Of a stretch of DNA of 64,000 nt, positions 26,801 to 34,652 are shown in pieces (the stretch's first letter is position 1; each line of letters begins with the position of its first letter). The position numbers and the translations under genes are program-made. Below the pieces are notes generated by a model, which saw only the letters and a list, made by a program, of their open reading frames with translations, had not been told where the DNA came from and made no database searches. The DNA lies in contig NC_018337.1 in the NCBI RefSeq assembly GCF_000234665.1, positions 520,222-584,221 on the forward strand. Direction: 5' to 3'. This stretch comes from Leishmania mexicana MHOM/GT/2001/U1103. Lineage: Eukaryota; Euglenozoa; Kinetoplastea; Trypanosomatida; Trypanosomatidae.

Positions 26801-29456
26801 GGGCGTCTGCGGCCCTTCGCGTTTCCTCGGCGCCGACCATCGACAACGACACCGGCGCGTGTTCAGCTCGCAACTCCTTCGGATGTGTCGAATCTTCCAG
26901 CCACAAGGACGGATGTTGGTGCGCAGCCTCTTCCGCGAACGATGATGCATAGTCGACCGCAGATATGTCGACTGATGTGCCATGGACCATCGACGGCCAC
27001 CGTGCACTGGAGAAACCGCCGCCACTGCCGTTCTGACGCGGCGTGGCATTCGCGTAAGCGGCCCCATGCAACCTCGCGTGGCCCGCGCGGGGGCCTGACG
27101 TGGCAACAGAAAAGGTGTAAGGGGAGTGCGCACTCGAGTTTGACGGAGGCGGGCCCCACCGATACGGGCGGTGCTCTCCGTTGCTGTATGCCCCACAGCT
27201 GCTATGGCGGACGTCAGTGTCATCCTCGTCTCCGTCCACTCCGTCTCTATTCAGACTTCGTGTTGACGCCCGGGCCCACCCCTGCCACATGTACAGCGAA
27301 GGCTCCACCTCGGGGTCGTGGCGCTTCAGCGGTTCGGCCGCGCTTTCGCTCAGCACCACGGCTGGGGTCTCGGTGATCAGCACAGCTGCGGAGTCGCCTT
27401 CCGCGCTCGGCAGGCTCGGCTGCGCTGAGGCGTTCTCGGAGTACTGCCACGGCGCACGCATCCCCGCGAGGCAGTCGTACACGGAGGTGTTCGAGTAGAG
27501 CAAACTGCTTTCCACTGCATCCGCAGTCCAACAAGTGTCGTGCCCGTGCACCCCTGCAGCGCTGGAAGGGGAAGGTCCATTGTGGAAGAGGGTCGGGTTG
27601 CACCCGTGCCTGTCGCGACGGCCGCCACCGATGGAGGTCGGTAGGTGCTGTGGGTATTCTCTGCAGAGCCAGCAACAGTGACTAGCGTTGCTGCCAAACG
27701 GCGCATGCCCGCTCCTGCGCGACTCGTCGCGTTGCGCGTGTCGCCACGAATCGTTGCTACCTGCTCGATAAGGTCGATAAAGATAGGCGTCTCGCTCAAG
27801 CCGAAGCTGCTGCAGTTTGCCGTGTGCCGCGCGCTGCTGGTTGACGGCACGTGACCACTGATTTTCATCCCGCTGCGCAAGTCCTTGCAAAAGAAGCGCT
27901 CGCTGCTTCTGTCCGCCTTTGAGGCGCGTCACCTGGGAAGTCGCGGGGGTGGCGGCGTGGTAGCAGACAAACTCCGTCCCGGCCCACCACAGTCCAATGG
28001 CCTGGACGATACGCCAGCGGAGCACCGAGTTGTGGGACGCTGCTGGCACTGCGCCGACAGCAACGAGCCAGCGGCCGTGCCTGGCCCACACACTTCTCGC
28101 TTTGAGTGAGTGTTGCACTGGTGGCAGCAGAACGACCATTTGCACTTCCCAAAGACACAGGAGCATGCAGGTGTAGGGGACCCACAACCGTCGACGGGGG
28201 TGACCCACGCGCTGTCTTTGAACCTGCCCAACATTCGAGGAGAGAAGCAGCACCACCATCACCACAGCCACAGAAAGCAGCCCCAACGCGGTCCCTTGTC
28301 CGACACCCGCTGCACCCACCCACCCCAAGGAGTAGGGCGCAGACGTGACAACGCCAGCGAAGAGTCGCAATGCCGTGCTCCACCAGACTCGTACGCGCGA
28401 CAACCTGGAGGTGGTCGTCACACGCGAACCAGCGGCAACAAAAGACGCGGCTTTGTGAGTCCCTTGTACGCACCGGCCCAGTGCCCGGCAGAGAAGCAAG
28501 CACCAGCTCGTCAAAGTCACGACGGAGAGGCAAGCAGTCGCCTCATAAAAACGCCGCCTTACATTCGAACTGTCCACTTGAATGCCCACACAAACGGTAA
28601 GGAGCGACTTGGCCGCTGGTGTGGTGGCCCATCCAGGCAAGACAGAGCCGGCGGGGGACGGATCGACTTGCACAGACGAGTGGAGAAGCTCGAAAAGGAC
28701 GACCGACGCGCACACCGTGGCGAGACTGATGACTGCTGTTGCGAACACCCAGTCGCTGCGCGGCGCTAGGTAGAAGGACTGCACGCGCATCTGAGACCGG
28801 GATACCGGTGCGCCACGTCGCCCGTGCTGCATCTCCGCTTGTGCGTCGCCTTGGTCACCTTGAGTGTGCACGTTCTCGACGATTTGCTTCTCCGTCTTCG
28901 GCTTGTCCAATGCGGAGGAGAAATAGATGAGTGTGTCGTCGGCGCCGTTTTGAATAGGAGAGTACGGCTCTGCAGAGATGTTGCCCGCATCTCTGCAAGG
29001 CTCGCGTTCACGATTCGTACTCGGAGGGCCCATGACAGGTGACGCAAGGTCACCGTCGCGCTCCATGCAGCTCGCGATCGCGACAGAACTGCGTTCTTCG
29101 CTTGGTGGTGGTGGCGTGCAGCGGTAATGAGATGCACGGCAGCTGTCGGGCGCAGGCGACTCGTGTGTGGCGTACAGCGCGGACACAAACGCCTCTGTGT
29201 CTCCGTCCTTCTCTTTTCGGCCTACATCTGCGGTTGAGGACCTAGCGACCACGACCTCAGCACTCAGAGACTGGTGCTGCTGCTTCCCCGAGTCCAGCAC
29301 GCCCCAGGTCACTGACTCCAGACAGGAGAGGGACACAAACGAAAACAGAAGACTCGCTGCGACGACGCTCTGCCACACGACTGCCAGCAGAAAAAGAAGT
29401 TGCAGCACAAGGAAGAGGTACGCACCGTTCACCACGGCATGCGGCAGCTCAGACAT
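23862..29456 (-). CDS. Piezo-family mechanosensitive ion channel homologue
   Basis: A 1864-aa multi-pass membrane protein with many hydrophobic segments, starting MSELPHAVVNGAYLFLVLQL. The C-terminal half carries the Piezo signatures. Residues ~1370-1470 read VPFLVELRVMLDWSFSATTL, then HWMLLEDIHHTVYRR, then FPYLVRLYQ and LLVLFFPLFWYST. Residues ~1740-1830 read GIIALYTSFVLVMSSYIR, then FFSGDAH-like YFSGDAHRVVL, then MEQLLFLELLDLLRSPERLL, matching the pore inner helix and C-terminal domain (RSPE) of Piezo. In animals Piezo forms a trimeric cation channel opened by membrane tension. This copy is shorter than animal versions (about 2500 aa), with long Ser/His-rich loops in the middle (roughly 550-1020) and probably fewer N-terminal blade units. 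The open frame extends upstream to 29819, but that part crosses a pyrimidine tract; the ATG at 29456 follows a good acceptor. Likely location: plasma, flagellar or contractile vacuole membrane (inference). Confidence 0.88.
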   Translation of the reverse strand: MSELPHAVVNGAYLFLVLQLLFLLAVVWQSVVAASLLFSFVSLSCLESVTWGVLDSGKQQHQSLSAEVVVARSSTADVGRKEKDGDTEAFVSALYATHESPAPDSCRASHYRCTPPPPSEERSSVAIASCMERDGDLASPVMGPPSTNREREPCRDAGNISAEPYSPIQNGADDTLIYFSSALDKPKTEKQIVENVHTQGDQGDAQAEMQHGRRGAPVSRSQMRVQSFYLAPRSDWVFATAVISLATVCASVVLFELLHSSVQVDPSPAGSVLPGWATTPAAKSLLTVCVGIQVDSSNVRRRFYEATACLSVVTLTSWCLLLCRALGRCVQGTHKAASFVAAGSRVTTTSRLSRVRVWWSTALRLFAGVVTSAPYSLGWVGAAGVGQGTALGLLSVAVVMVVLLLSSNVGQVQRQRVGHPRRRLWVPYTCMLLCLWEVQMVVLLPPVQHSLKARSVWARHGRWLVAVGAVPAASHNSVLRWRIVQAIGLWWAGTEFVCYHAATPATSQVTRLKGGQKQRALLLQGLAQRDENQWSRAVNQQRAAHGKLQQLRLERDAYLYRPYRAGSNDSWRHAQRDESRRSGHAPFGSNASHCCWLCREYPQHLPTSIGGGRRDRHGCNPTLFHNGPSPSSAAGVHGHDTCWTADAVESSLLYSNTSVYDCLAGMRAPWQYSENASAQPSLPSAEGDSAAVLITETPAVVLSESAAEPLKRHDPEVEPSLYMWQGWARASTRSLNRDGVDGDEDDTDVRHSSCGAYSNGEHRPYRWGPPPSNSSAHSPYTFSVATSGPRAGHARLHGAAYANATPRQNGSGGGFSSARWPSMVHGTSVDISAVDYASSFAEEAAHQHPSLWLEDSTHPKELRAEHAPVSLSMVGAEETRRAADARPPVSSLLVRLRGRAQLVAHKVVELLRDYLQRHTVPLPAEVESSGAECPAAPRTDAAHPQRQRCRQTMEEVAENTRPAFASAAPLTAAEGIMPPLGIHVGAPSSTASRREVVRLPSLWRLLELYALQHWSCLCALLMLIRFAVCGTVINLAPSFASIVYALLQRPWPPLWYWRLQMLFSVSAFLAKCAARVYLLTIGPSVSLTTCRWLNLLLLRVDVTAPSALLASSPSTLPSAMLGSEFHRDMWVDLMLSGCVVAAVAIQWAVVYSDHCVFWNYKGKPGATASVSVAAFASLEPSGPPTREAHQDKPHRAVAELWGSCKRHVHCWSAHRCGAGADYYAAQLFFDGLSLALFGWAYYAIVPEDTATSEGNLLHAVQQNNLPGIFVATALGLVVVLFLERILYVLHALFAKYVLHFFLAAVYHVLYVLWRTAQESKGGSGPTPSAATTASVFLLLSAKLASLWCGALQLRHGYALYHLHDPFTIKTDLFHWLGHVTFRAVPFLVELRVMLDWSFSATTLKVQHWMLLEDIHHTVYRRYVDMHDLYHTSRHHGRHFPYLVRLYQGVLGFTVILLVLFFPLFWYSTFSPQVRASHVTAWATEVAFAGMSSVPLFSADATLRPFSFHAPETLSLGGATVETASLQRFAAVTDTWQTAHVASCSARMWSYTPAALQEFVDRLGKRTEVVTLLARHRVTRSRASEATMTTVGLEESYELPSTSQALLAEALKVWRATDDADSAGTAEYSASVWEPVVVPLPLLYSPYVLSYGTGVSFLSDVTMQRANCSLTLHRMGRYRGFSCVKCAEGDQSSTATATFAAATTANSAGSSQIASRAEINEMSSPVTFVVASNNVAIVQSSFSLIPNVGIIALYTSFVLVMSSYIRNYFSGDAHRVVLLQLANPDPVTELLRYLYLARSSANDGQVGDLVMEQLLFLELLDLLRSPERLLRLGGRRVDDYADATYRQALYDATRRPFALPDKRRS

Positions 29457-29555
29457 CGTGACCGCGAGGAAGCTAACGCACCGAGGAGGACAGTGGAGGA
29501 TATGTATAGGTAATGGGATGCCGGGGGGTGGGTGCAGCTCAACGGTGGGGGTTTG

Positions 29556-29615
29556 CTTTCCGGCGTCCAAGAGCGAGAGGGCGCAGGAATGAAAGAAGGG
29601 GGAGGGGGCGGACGG
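29556..29615 (-). promoter_or_regulatory. Likely spliced-leader acceptor for the Piezo gene
   Basis: Minus strand C/T tract (complement of about 29565-29615) followed by the first AG at 29557-29556. No ATG intervenes before 29456, about 100 nt downstream. Confidence 0.5.
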
Positions 29616-30246
29616 ACGGACGGACCACACAATGTGCTGCGAAACTCGAATCGGCACGGTAAACTTCACCAGCCATGGATGCTGAGGGAAAGACCCCCCC
29701 CCACACACACAGACAGAGCGAGTGCGAGTGCGAGAGGGAGAGGGAGAGGGAGAGGGAGTGAGGGTTGCAGAGGATGACAGATTGATGATGTTTTCAAGAG
29801 ACGGAGGTGCGGTGGACACTCATCATGAGCTCTGCGAAAGTCGCCTCCATCAGCGCCTTCTTCCACCATTCATTACTTTCATCAGCGGAGGCACCTTACC
29901 ACCTCCATCACACACACATATATATATATATATATATTCTGCATTGTGGTTGTCGGCGGTTTATCACACGTGCGTACGTTGGCCTTGTCGTCCATTTGTG
30001 CGGCGCCGCTCACTTGTACAGAACGCCAATCTGCAGTTCACACACGAGCGGCACGCATGCAGATCGTGCTGATGCTCACGTATGCTCTTGGACTGTCGAC
30101 TAGAAAATAGACTTCCCCACACACCCACACACCGTTCGACAGGGCACGCGATAGGGGTGCGAGACACAGTCGCAGACGCCTCTCCGCACGTCGAAAGGAA
30201 CGCGCGCGCAGGAATGGACACGAGGAGCCGCAAAAGCTCGATCGCC
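29616..30246. other. Intergenic region with hexamer and TA repeats
   Basis: Holds a CA run near 29700, (AGAGGG)4 at about 29733-29758 and CA plus TA runs at 29908-29937. No gene visible; it spans the 3' UTR of the 346-aa gene and the start of the Piezo transcript. Confidence 0.55.
29908..29937 (+). repeat. CA then TA dinucleotide microsatellite
   Basis: About five CA units followed directly by about ten TA units. Similar short TA runs occur at 38055-38065 and 38513-38526. Confidence 0.85.
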
Positions 30247-31287
30247 TCAAAGTAGTTCAACCGAGTCACCGCCTTCCATCAGCGTCACGTAAGGGCGAAA
30301 GGCTGCCTTGCACGCCACCTCGTCGAGCGAGAGGGGAAGGTCAACCAGATGCTGCCACAACTCTTCCCCAACCTTTTCCTCGCGGGTCGTCGCTGCTCCT
30401 CCCGCTGCCGCGTCGCCACTAGTCTTCAGCTCCACTGACAGTGTAGGAACCACCGCCCTGGAAGACCCACCGTCAGTGGTGCTTTGGCTCCCCGTACCTG
30501 CAGTGCTCCACCGCAGGCGCAGCGCAGCATCGTAAACCACTGGTGCCACCTCCTCATCCGCCGCCGCGGACGATGGGGATGGGTCAGGTGAGGGTAGCGT
30601 CGGAATGCCGCTTCGCTTCGCTTCACCCTGGCGCACCTCCAGGCAGCGGTCGGCAATTTTCCTGCCGAAGATACCCCAGTGGTCACTCCACAGAAAGACC
30701 CCATGAGTCGTGCACTCCACCGACAGCGCGTACGGCTCTTCCCAGATTAACGGCGTCTCCAGCATGCGCTTGTTGTAGAGGTCCTCCTCTTCCGCTGAGG
30801 GGGCGCATGGCAGGCAGGCCAGAGTCGCCGCATTGGCCTTGTGGATTTCGCCGGTGGCGGAAACCAAGTTCGGAAAGTATGCTGGCGCGACGCTGAGGAG
30901 AATATGAGGCTCGTCAGTGGCCGTAGAGCTCAGCCGGAAGCCAACAGCCCAGCTTTGGTATGCCGTCCACGCCTGCTCCGCCCATCCAGGAGCGCCAAAG
31001 GACTGGGCACCCGCACCACCGGTGGGGGGGACCGTTGGGCTCACGAGGGCACAGCGGGCGCTAAATGCGTGATGAGTGCGCCATATCGTCGGGTTGTGCA
31101 CTTCCGCGGCGCCGAGCAACTTCCCTTGTGCGTCAAACAGGTAATTGTTTCGGTTCTTCTTCCACAGGTACCGCGGTGGCGCCAGAGGCGCTGCTTCTCC
31201 CTCCTGTGGTGCAACGCCGGCGAGAGGTGCACCGTGTCTGTTGGGTGTGGTGGACAGGCCCTCTGCGTACGCTTCAAATCCCCACAT
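30247..31287 (-). CDS. Protein of unknown function (346 aa)
   Basis: I do not recognise this protein. It begins MWGFEAYAEGLSTTP. Residues ~35-60 are YLWKKNRNNYLFDAQGKLLG, which reads like a compact beta-rich module. A central part contains WEEPYALSVECTTHGVFLW and WGIFGRKIADRCLEV, followed by an Ala/Ser/Thr-rich segment and a C-terminal helical stretch ending YVTLMEGGDSVELL. No transmembrane helix, signal peptide or catalytic motif is evident. The upstream extension of the open frame (to 31461) encodes a His-Thr repeat and a Phe-rich stretch from the GT run and pyrimidine tract, so I chose the ATG at 31287, which follows an acceptor AG at 31312-31311. Confidence 0.7.
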   Translation of the reverse strand: MWGFEAYAEGLSTTPNRHGAPLAGVAPQEGEAAPLAPPRYLWKKNRNNYLFDAQGKLLGAAEVHNPTIWRTHHAFSARCALVSPTVPPTGGAGAQSFGAPGWAEQAWTAYQSWAVGFRLSSTATDEPHILLSVAPAYFPNLVSATGEIHKANAATLACLPCAPSAEEEDLYNKRMLETPLIWEEPYALSVECTTHGVFLWSDHWGIFGRKIADRCLEVRQGEAKRSGIPTLPSPDPSPSSAAADEEVAPVVYDAALRLRWSTAGTGSQSTTDGGSSRAVVPTLSVELKTSGDAAAGGAATTREEKVGEELWQHLVDLPLSLDEVACKAAFRPYVTLMEGGDSVELL

Positions 31288-31310
31288 GAGTGCTCTCGGC
31301 GGATCTGTGC

Positions 31311-31345
31311 CTAGGGAAGCCAAGAAGAAGAAGAAGCGAGCGACA
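31311..31345 (-). promoter_or_regulatory. Likely spliced-leader acceptor for the 346-aa gene
   Basis: Minus-strand CTTCTTCTTCTTCTTGG tract followed by CCCTAG with AG at 31312-31311; 23 nt before the ATG at 31287. Confidence 0.6.
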
Positions 31346-31421
31346 GACGCACTCAAGAAAGAAAAGGTAAGAGACTCCAGCGGCCGAGGCAGCGTAGAGT
31401 TGTTAGGGGGTAGCGAGAGAG

Positions 31422-31446
31422 GTGTGTGTGTGTGTGTGTGTGTGTG
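31422..31446 (+). repeat. GT dinucleotide microsatellite
   Basis: About 12 GT units between the gap and the 346-aa gene. Confidence 0.85.
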
Positions 31447-31698
31447 GAGGCGCAGCAACAAGAAAAAAGAAGAAACGGCTCACCTCTGGAGTGACGGTGT
31501 TGCTGTCGTCCAATGGGAGCAGAGTCGAGCGGGGAGAACGGCGTGCGTGTGCGTGAGGACGGGTGGGGGTGCGGTGCGGTAAGGAAAGGAGAAGGCAGAG
31601 TTGGTTGATAGGATAGGAGAAACAGACAGACAGGTTCGCGTGTCGAACACTCGTCGGCTCTCATTTACAATGACGCACCTCCTGAAGGGCATAACACG

Positions 31699-31798
31699 NN
31701 NNNNNNNNNNNNNNNNNNNNNNNNNNNNNNNNNNNNNNNNNNNNNNNNNNNNNNNNNNNNNNNNNNNNNNNNNNNNNNNNNNNNNNNNNNNNNNNNNN
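31699..31798. other. Assembly gap (100 N)
   Basis: Exactly 100 consecutive N, the conventional placeholder for a gap of unknown length. Flanks are non-coding low-complexity sequence; genes on both sides stay on the minus strand. Confidence 0.98.
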
Positions 31799-32260
31799 CC
31801 CGATTACAGTGTAGCCCGGAAAGAAAAAAAAAACAGTGTGATACCCGGAGAGGTGGGGATGGACGGCGAAGAGGGGGGGGGAGTCCACAAACGTGCGGAG
31901 TAAGGCGGGGGTGGGTGGGTGGGTTCTATTCAGAATTAGCGGCCATTCGTATGCACGCGAAGGTCGAGTGGCGAAAGAGGGGTGGTGGTGGTGGTGGTAG
32001 AATGGCATGGGAAGGGAACAGAAGAGCAGAATAGCCGTGAGAGACGTGGCATTCAAGAAAGCGCAGGCTTTTTGACCCAGGACACTCCACACGTGTCCAA
32101 GCAAAACAGGTGCGTCGACCCCACTATGGAATACGAGAACTGCACAAGTGGACAGCACAGGGAGAGAGGAGAGAGGAGGGGAGAGGGAGGGGGTCGCCGC
32201 ACGCTCACCTGTGATGCACACCCATTGCGTGCATGACGCAGTCCCTTTCCCGGCTCTTCT

Positions 32261-34528
32261 CTACTGCTTCTTTCGCCCTTCCGAAGGCATCTGAGAGTAG
32301 TACGGCACTGTGCCGGCGTCGTCGGCGATGTCCCCTGAGTGCAGACTGAGACAGCTTTTGTCCTCGCTGTTCACGCGCTGCGTGGAGCTCTGTCGCACCA
32401 CGGAAGCATCGCCACCGTTGCAGACAAGTGACACCGCCACCTCTGAAGGTGAGGCGCGCTCGGCAGCGAACGTCGCCGTGTTCATCTTCGTGTTCACCGT
32501 GACCGCCTTCAGGACGGTCTGCGTGCTCTCGAGCGATGACGGCGGTGCCCGACGATCGCCGTTGTGTGGTGTGTGGTGAAGGATAGGGACCAGAGAGGGG
32601 GCCAACCCGTGTGGGATGTCCATTTTTCTGTTACGCACGGCGGAGTTGCCTTCCTTTGTCGATTTCGTCGGCGATTCGGTGCTGTCCGACAAGGCGGCAT
32701 CAGGGAAAAGCGTGCCGCTCGACCTGCTCACCGGCAACGCCAACCCGCCGTAGGTGCTGCCCAAAGAGCAGCCGAAGGGACCGCTACCAGCCGCGGCGCT
32801 GGCGCCAGCGCCGCGCTGCCGGTTGGATGCAAGGAAGTCCTCTAGCTTCATGTCGAGCGCGTCGCTGCCAGCGCGGGTGTACCACACCTCTACAAGGGTG
32901 CGGTTGCCGCTGCGCTCGATGCAGGCGCACAGCTCCTCGATGTCATCCGTCGAAATGTTCACCCCTAGCATCACAAGCTGTGAAAGGGAGCGGTTCTTGT
33001 GGAGGCTGCGAATGATAGGGAGCAGCGGGTGCTGACGCTCTTCGCGCGATGGCACCTCAGCACCGCTGCTGCTGAGGTCTTGCCGCGCCATTTCCGCGGC
33101 GGTGTAGCCCACTGTCGAGATAAAGGACAACCGCCGCTTTGATGAGCTGCGCAGCTCCGCCATGAAGGCGGGGTGTGCAATCGTGTTGGACTGGTAGGAC
33201 ACATCGAGCATGCGCAGCACTTTATTTTTGCAGAGTGCGTCACCGATTACCCCAAGCGCCTTGCTCGAGAGGTCGCAGCCGCGCAGGCTGAGGTCAAGCA
33301 GGTGCGGCGTTTGTGCAAGGCCGATGGAAAGCGTCTGAACCGCCTCGTCGCTGAGCGGAAAGCGGAGGATAAGCGTGGACAGATTGCTGGTCGCAGCATT
33401 CAGCGCTGTGGCAAGCGCCTGCATCGGCTGCAGCAGCTTCTCTGGTGCCCACGAGTCATCGAGATCAGCTCTCACGGCCTCCTTCCCGCCTCGTGGGGCC
33501 TGCACCGTGAGAGGCCCTACCACGCCCGGCTTTGTGCTGAAGCATTCCTGCAGATACAGCTCCTTAAGAGCACTGTCACCAACAACGGCGTCTACAAACG
33601 CGGTCATCCCATCCGGCGTGAAGCCGCTGCGGGCGTAGTAGTTGCCGTTTCCTTTGTACAGAAAGGTCACCAGCTTTGGTGTGCGCTGGATGTACCTGGA
33701 AAGGGCTGTGATGTGCTGGGCACTGAGGGTGTCGCGGACGTCGTCGACATCGCCACCGCCGGCGCTCTGGCCGCGACCCACCTCGAGCTGCTCCAGGGAG
33801 AGGAAAAGCGGGGCTACGGTGGTAAAAGTGGCAATGCCTTCCGAGGTGATAAAATTATCGGTGAGCGCAAGCAGCTTCAGCTTACATGGGAGTCTTTTCT
33901 GGGGCACACTGCCTGCGGCCGTCCCTGCTTCCGCGGCAGCTGATGTCCCACTGTCCACTGTTGGCGTGTTGTTGAAGCTCTGTATATGACTGACGAGTCG
34001 ACGTACACCGTCATCGGTGATATTGTTACCAGCGAAGATCACGTTCTCGATGAGTGTGTCCTCCAGTAGCGCACTCATCATCTCCACAAAGCCGTCGTCG
34101 CCGACGTGCAGCGCACGCATGTCAAGTGTGCGGATTTGGTGCCACGGTCGCTTCTTGAGTGACTGTGGTGCAGGCGTCACAGGACCGGACACGACCAGCG
34201 GCAGTCCTTGGATGTGGTTCACAATGACAGACACAGCGGCAGGGCCAATACCAGGCGTTTTGAGATATTGCCGTCGCCACTTCATCGTGGGGATCTTCGA
34301 TTCACCGGCGCAAAGGGACTCGACCAGCGCCTGCAATGCCCGTCTGCGTACGCGCGCCCTCATCTCCTCTGCCGGGGCCCCCGCCGCTGCGGCTGCGCCT
34401 GCGACGGCCCTGCCAGCCGGACAGGTGGTGCGCTCCGCTGCTTTGCCCTTCCAGCGCTGCATGTCAGCCGGCGCAAGCGCCGTGGGGCTGTTCGATTGAC
34501 TTTTCCTACGGGAGCAGCAGCACCCCAT
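32261..34528 (-). CDS. Leucine-rich-repeat protein with N-terminal acylation motif
   Basis: A 755-aa protein starting MGCCCSRRKSQSN. Gly2 followed by three Cys and a basic patch is a classic N-myristoylation plus palmitoylation signal, so the protein should be anchored to the plasma or flagellar membrane. Residues ~130-555 carry degenerate leucine-rich repeats of the ribonuclease-inhibitor type, for example IENVIFAGNNITDDGVRRL, LKLLALTDNFITSEGI, LLDLSLRGCDLSSKALGVIG and LVMLGVNISTDDIEEL. Residues ~555-755 are Ser/Thr-rich and likely disordered. LRR domains mediate protein binding; no enzyme domain is seen. The open frame extends upstream to 34951 through G- and C-rich sequence, but the acylation motif directly after the ATG at 34528, and an acceptor at about 34622, support this start. 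Confidence 0.8.
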   Translation of the reverse strand: MGCCCSRRKSQSNSPTALAPADMQRWKGKAAERTTCPAGRAVAGAAAAAGAPAEEMRARVRRRALQALVESLCAGESKIPTMKWRRQYLKTPGIGPAAVSVIVNHIQGLPLVVSGPVTPAPQSLKKRPWHQIRTLDMRALHVGDDGFVEMMSALLEDTLIENVIFAGNNITDDGVRRLVSHIQSFNNTPTVDSGTSAAAEAGTAAGSVPQKRLPCKLKLLALTDNFITSEGIATFTTVAPLFLSLEQLEVGRGQSAGGGDVDDVRDTLSAQHITALSRYIQRTPKLVTFLYKGNGNYYARSGFTPDGMTAFVDAVVGDSALKELYLQECFSTKPGVVGPLTVQAPRGGKEAVRADLDDSWAPEKLLQPMQALATALNAATSNLSTLILRFPLSDEAVQTLSIGLAQTPHLLDLSLRGCDLSSKALGVIGDALCKNKVLRMLDVSYQSNTIAHPAFMAELRSSSKRRLSFISTVGYTAAEMARQDLSSSGAEVPSREERQHPLLPIIRSLHKNRSLSQLVMLGVNISTDDIEELCACIERSGNRTLVEVWYTRAGSDALDMKLEDFLASNRQRGAGASAAAGSGPFGCSLGSTYGGLALPVSRSSGTLFPDAALSDSTESPTKSTKEGNSAVRNRKMDIPHGLAPSLVPILHHTPHNGDRRAPPSSLESTQTVLKAVTVNTKMNTATFAAERASPSEVAVSLVCNGGDASVVRQSSTQRVNSEDKSCLSLHSGDIADDAGTVPYYSQMPSEGRKKQ

Positions 34529-34621
34529 CCTCAAGCGTGTGCGTGTGTATACGTGTATGTGTGCTACCCGCTCCTTCCTGACGATCCAGCTGACGGATTC
34601 GTTTGCGCCAGCCGATCTCCC

Positions 34622-34652
34622 CTGCTCATATAAGAAGAGAGGGACAGAAAGC
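34622..34652 (-). promoter_or_regulatory. Likely spliced-leader acceptor for the LRR gene
   Basis: Minus-strand TTTCTGTCCCTCTCTTCTTA tract followed by GAG and CAG at 34626-34622, about 95 nt before the ATG at 34528. No ATG lies between. Confidence 0.5.

Larger units (their letters stand above)
31346..32260. other. Intergenic region containing an assembly gap
   Basis: Contains a GT run at 31422-31446, the N gap, and G-rich plus-strand sequence around 31860-32200. No gene can be supported. True length is unknown because of the gap. Confidence 0.6.

Noticed and set aside
29457..29819. Upstream extension of the Piezo frame
   Set aside because: Begins in a GAGAGG/CA repeat, translates to Ser-Pro and Val-Cys repeats, and crosses the tract before the acceptor near 29556.
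31288..31461. Upstream extension of the 346-aa frame (His-Thr repeat, then Phe-rich stretch resembling a signal anchor)
   Set aside because: Encoded by the GT microsatellite and the CTT pyrimidine tract; the acceptor AG lies downstream at 31311.
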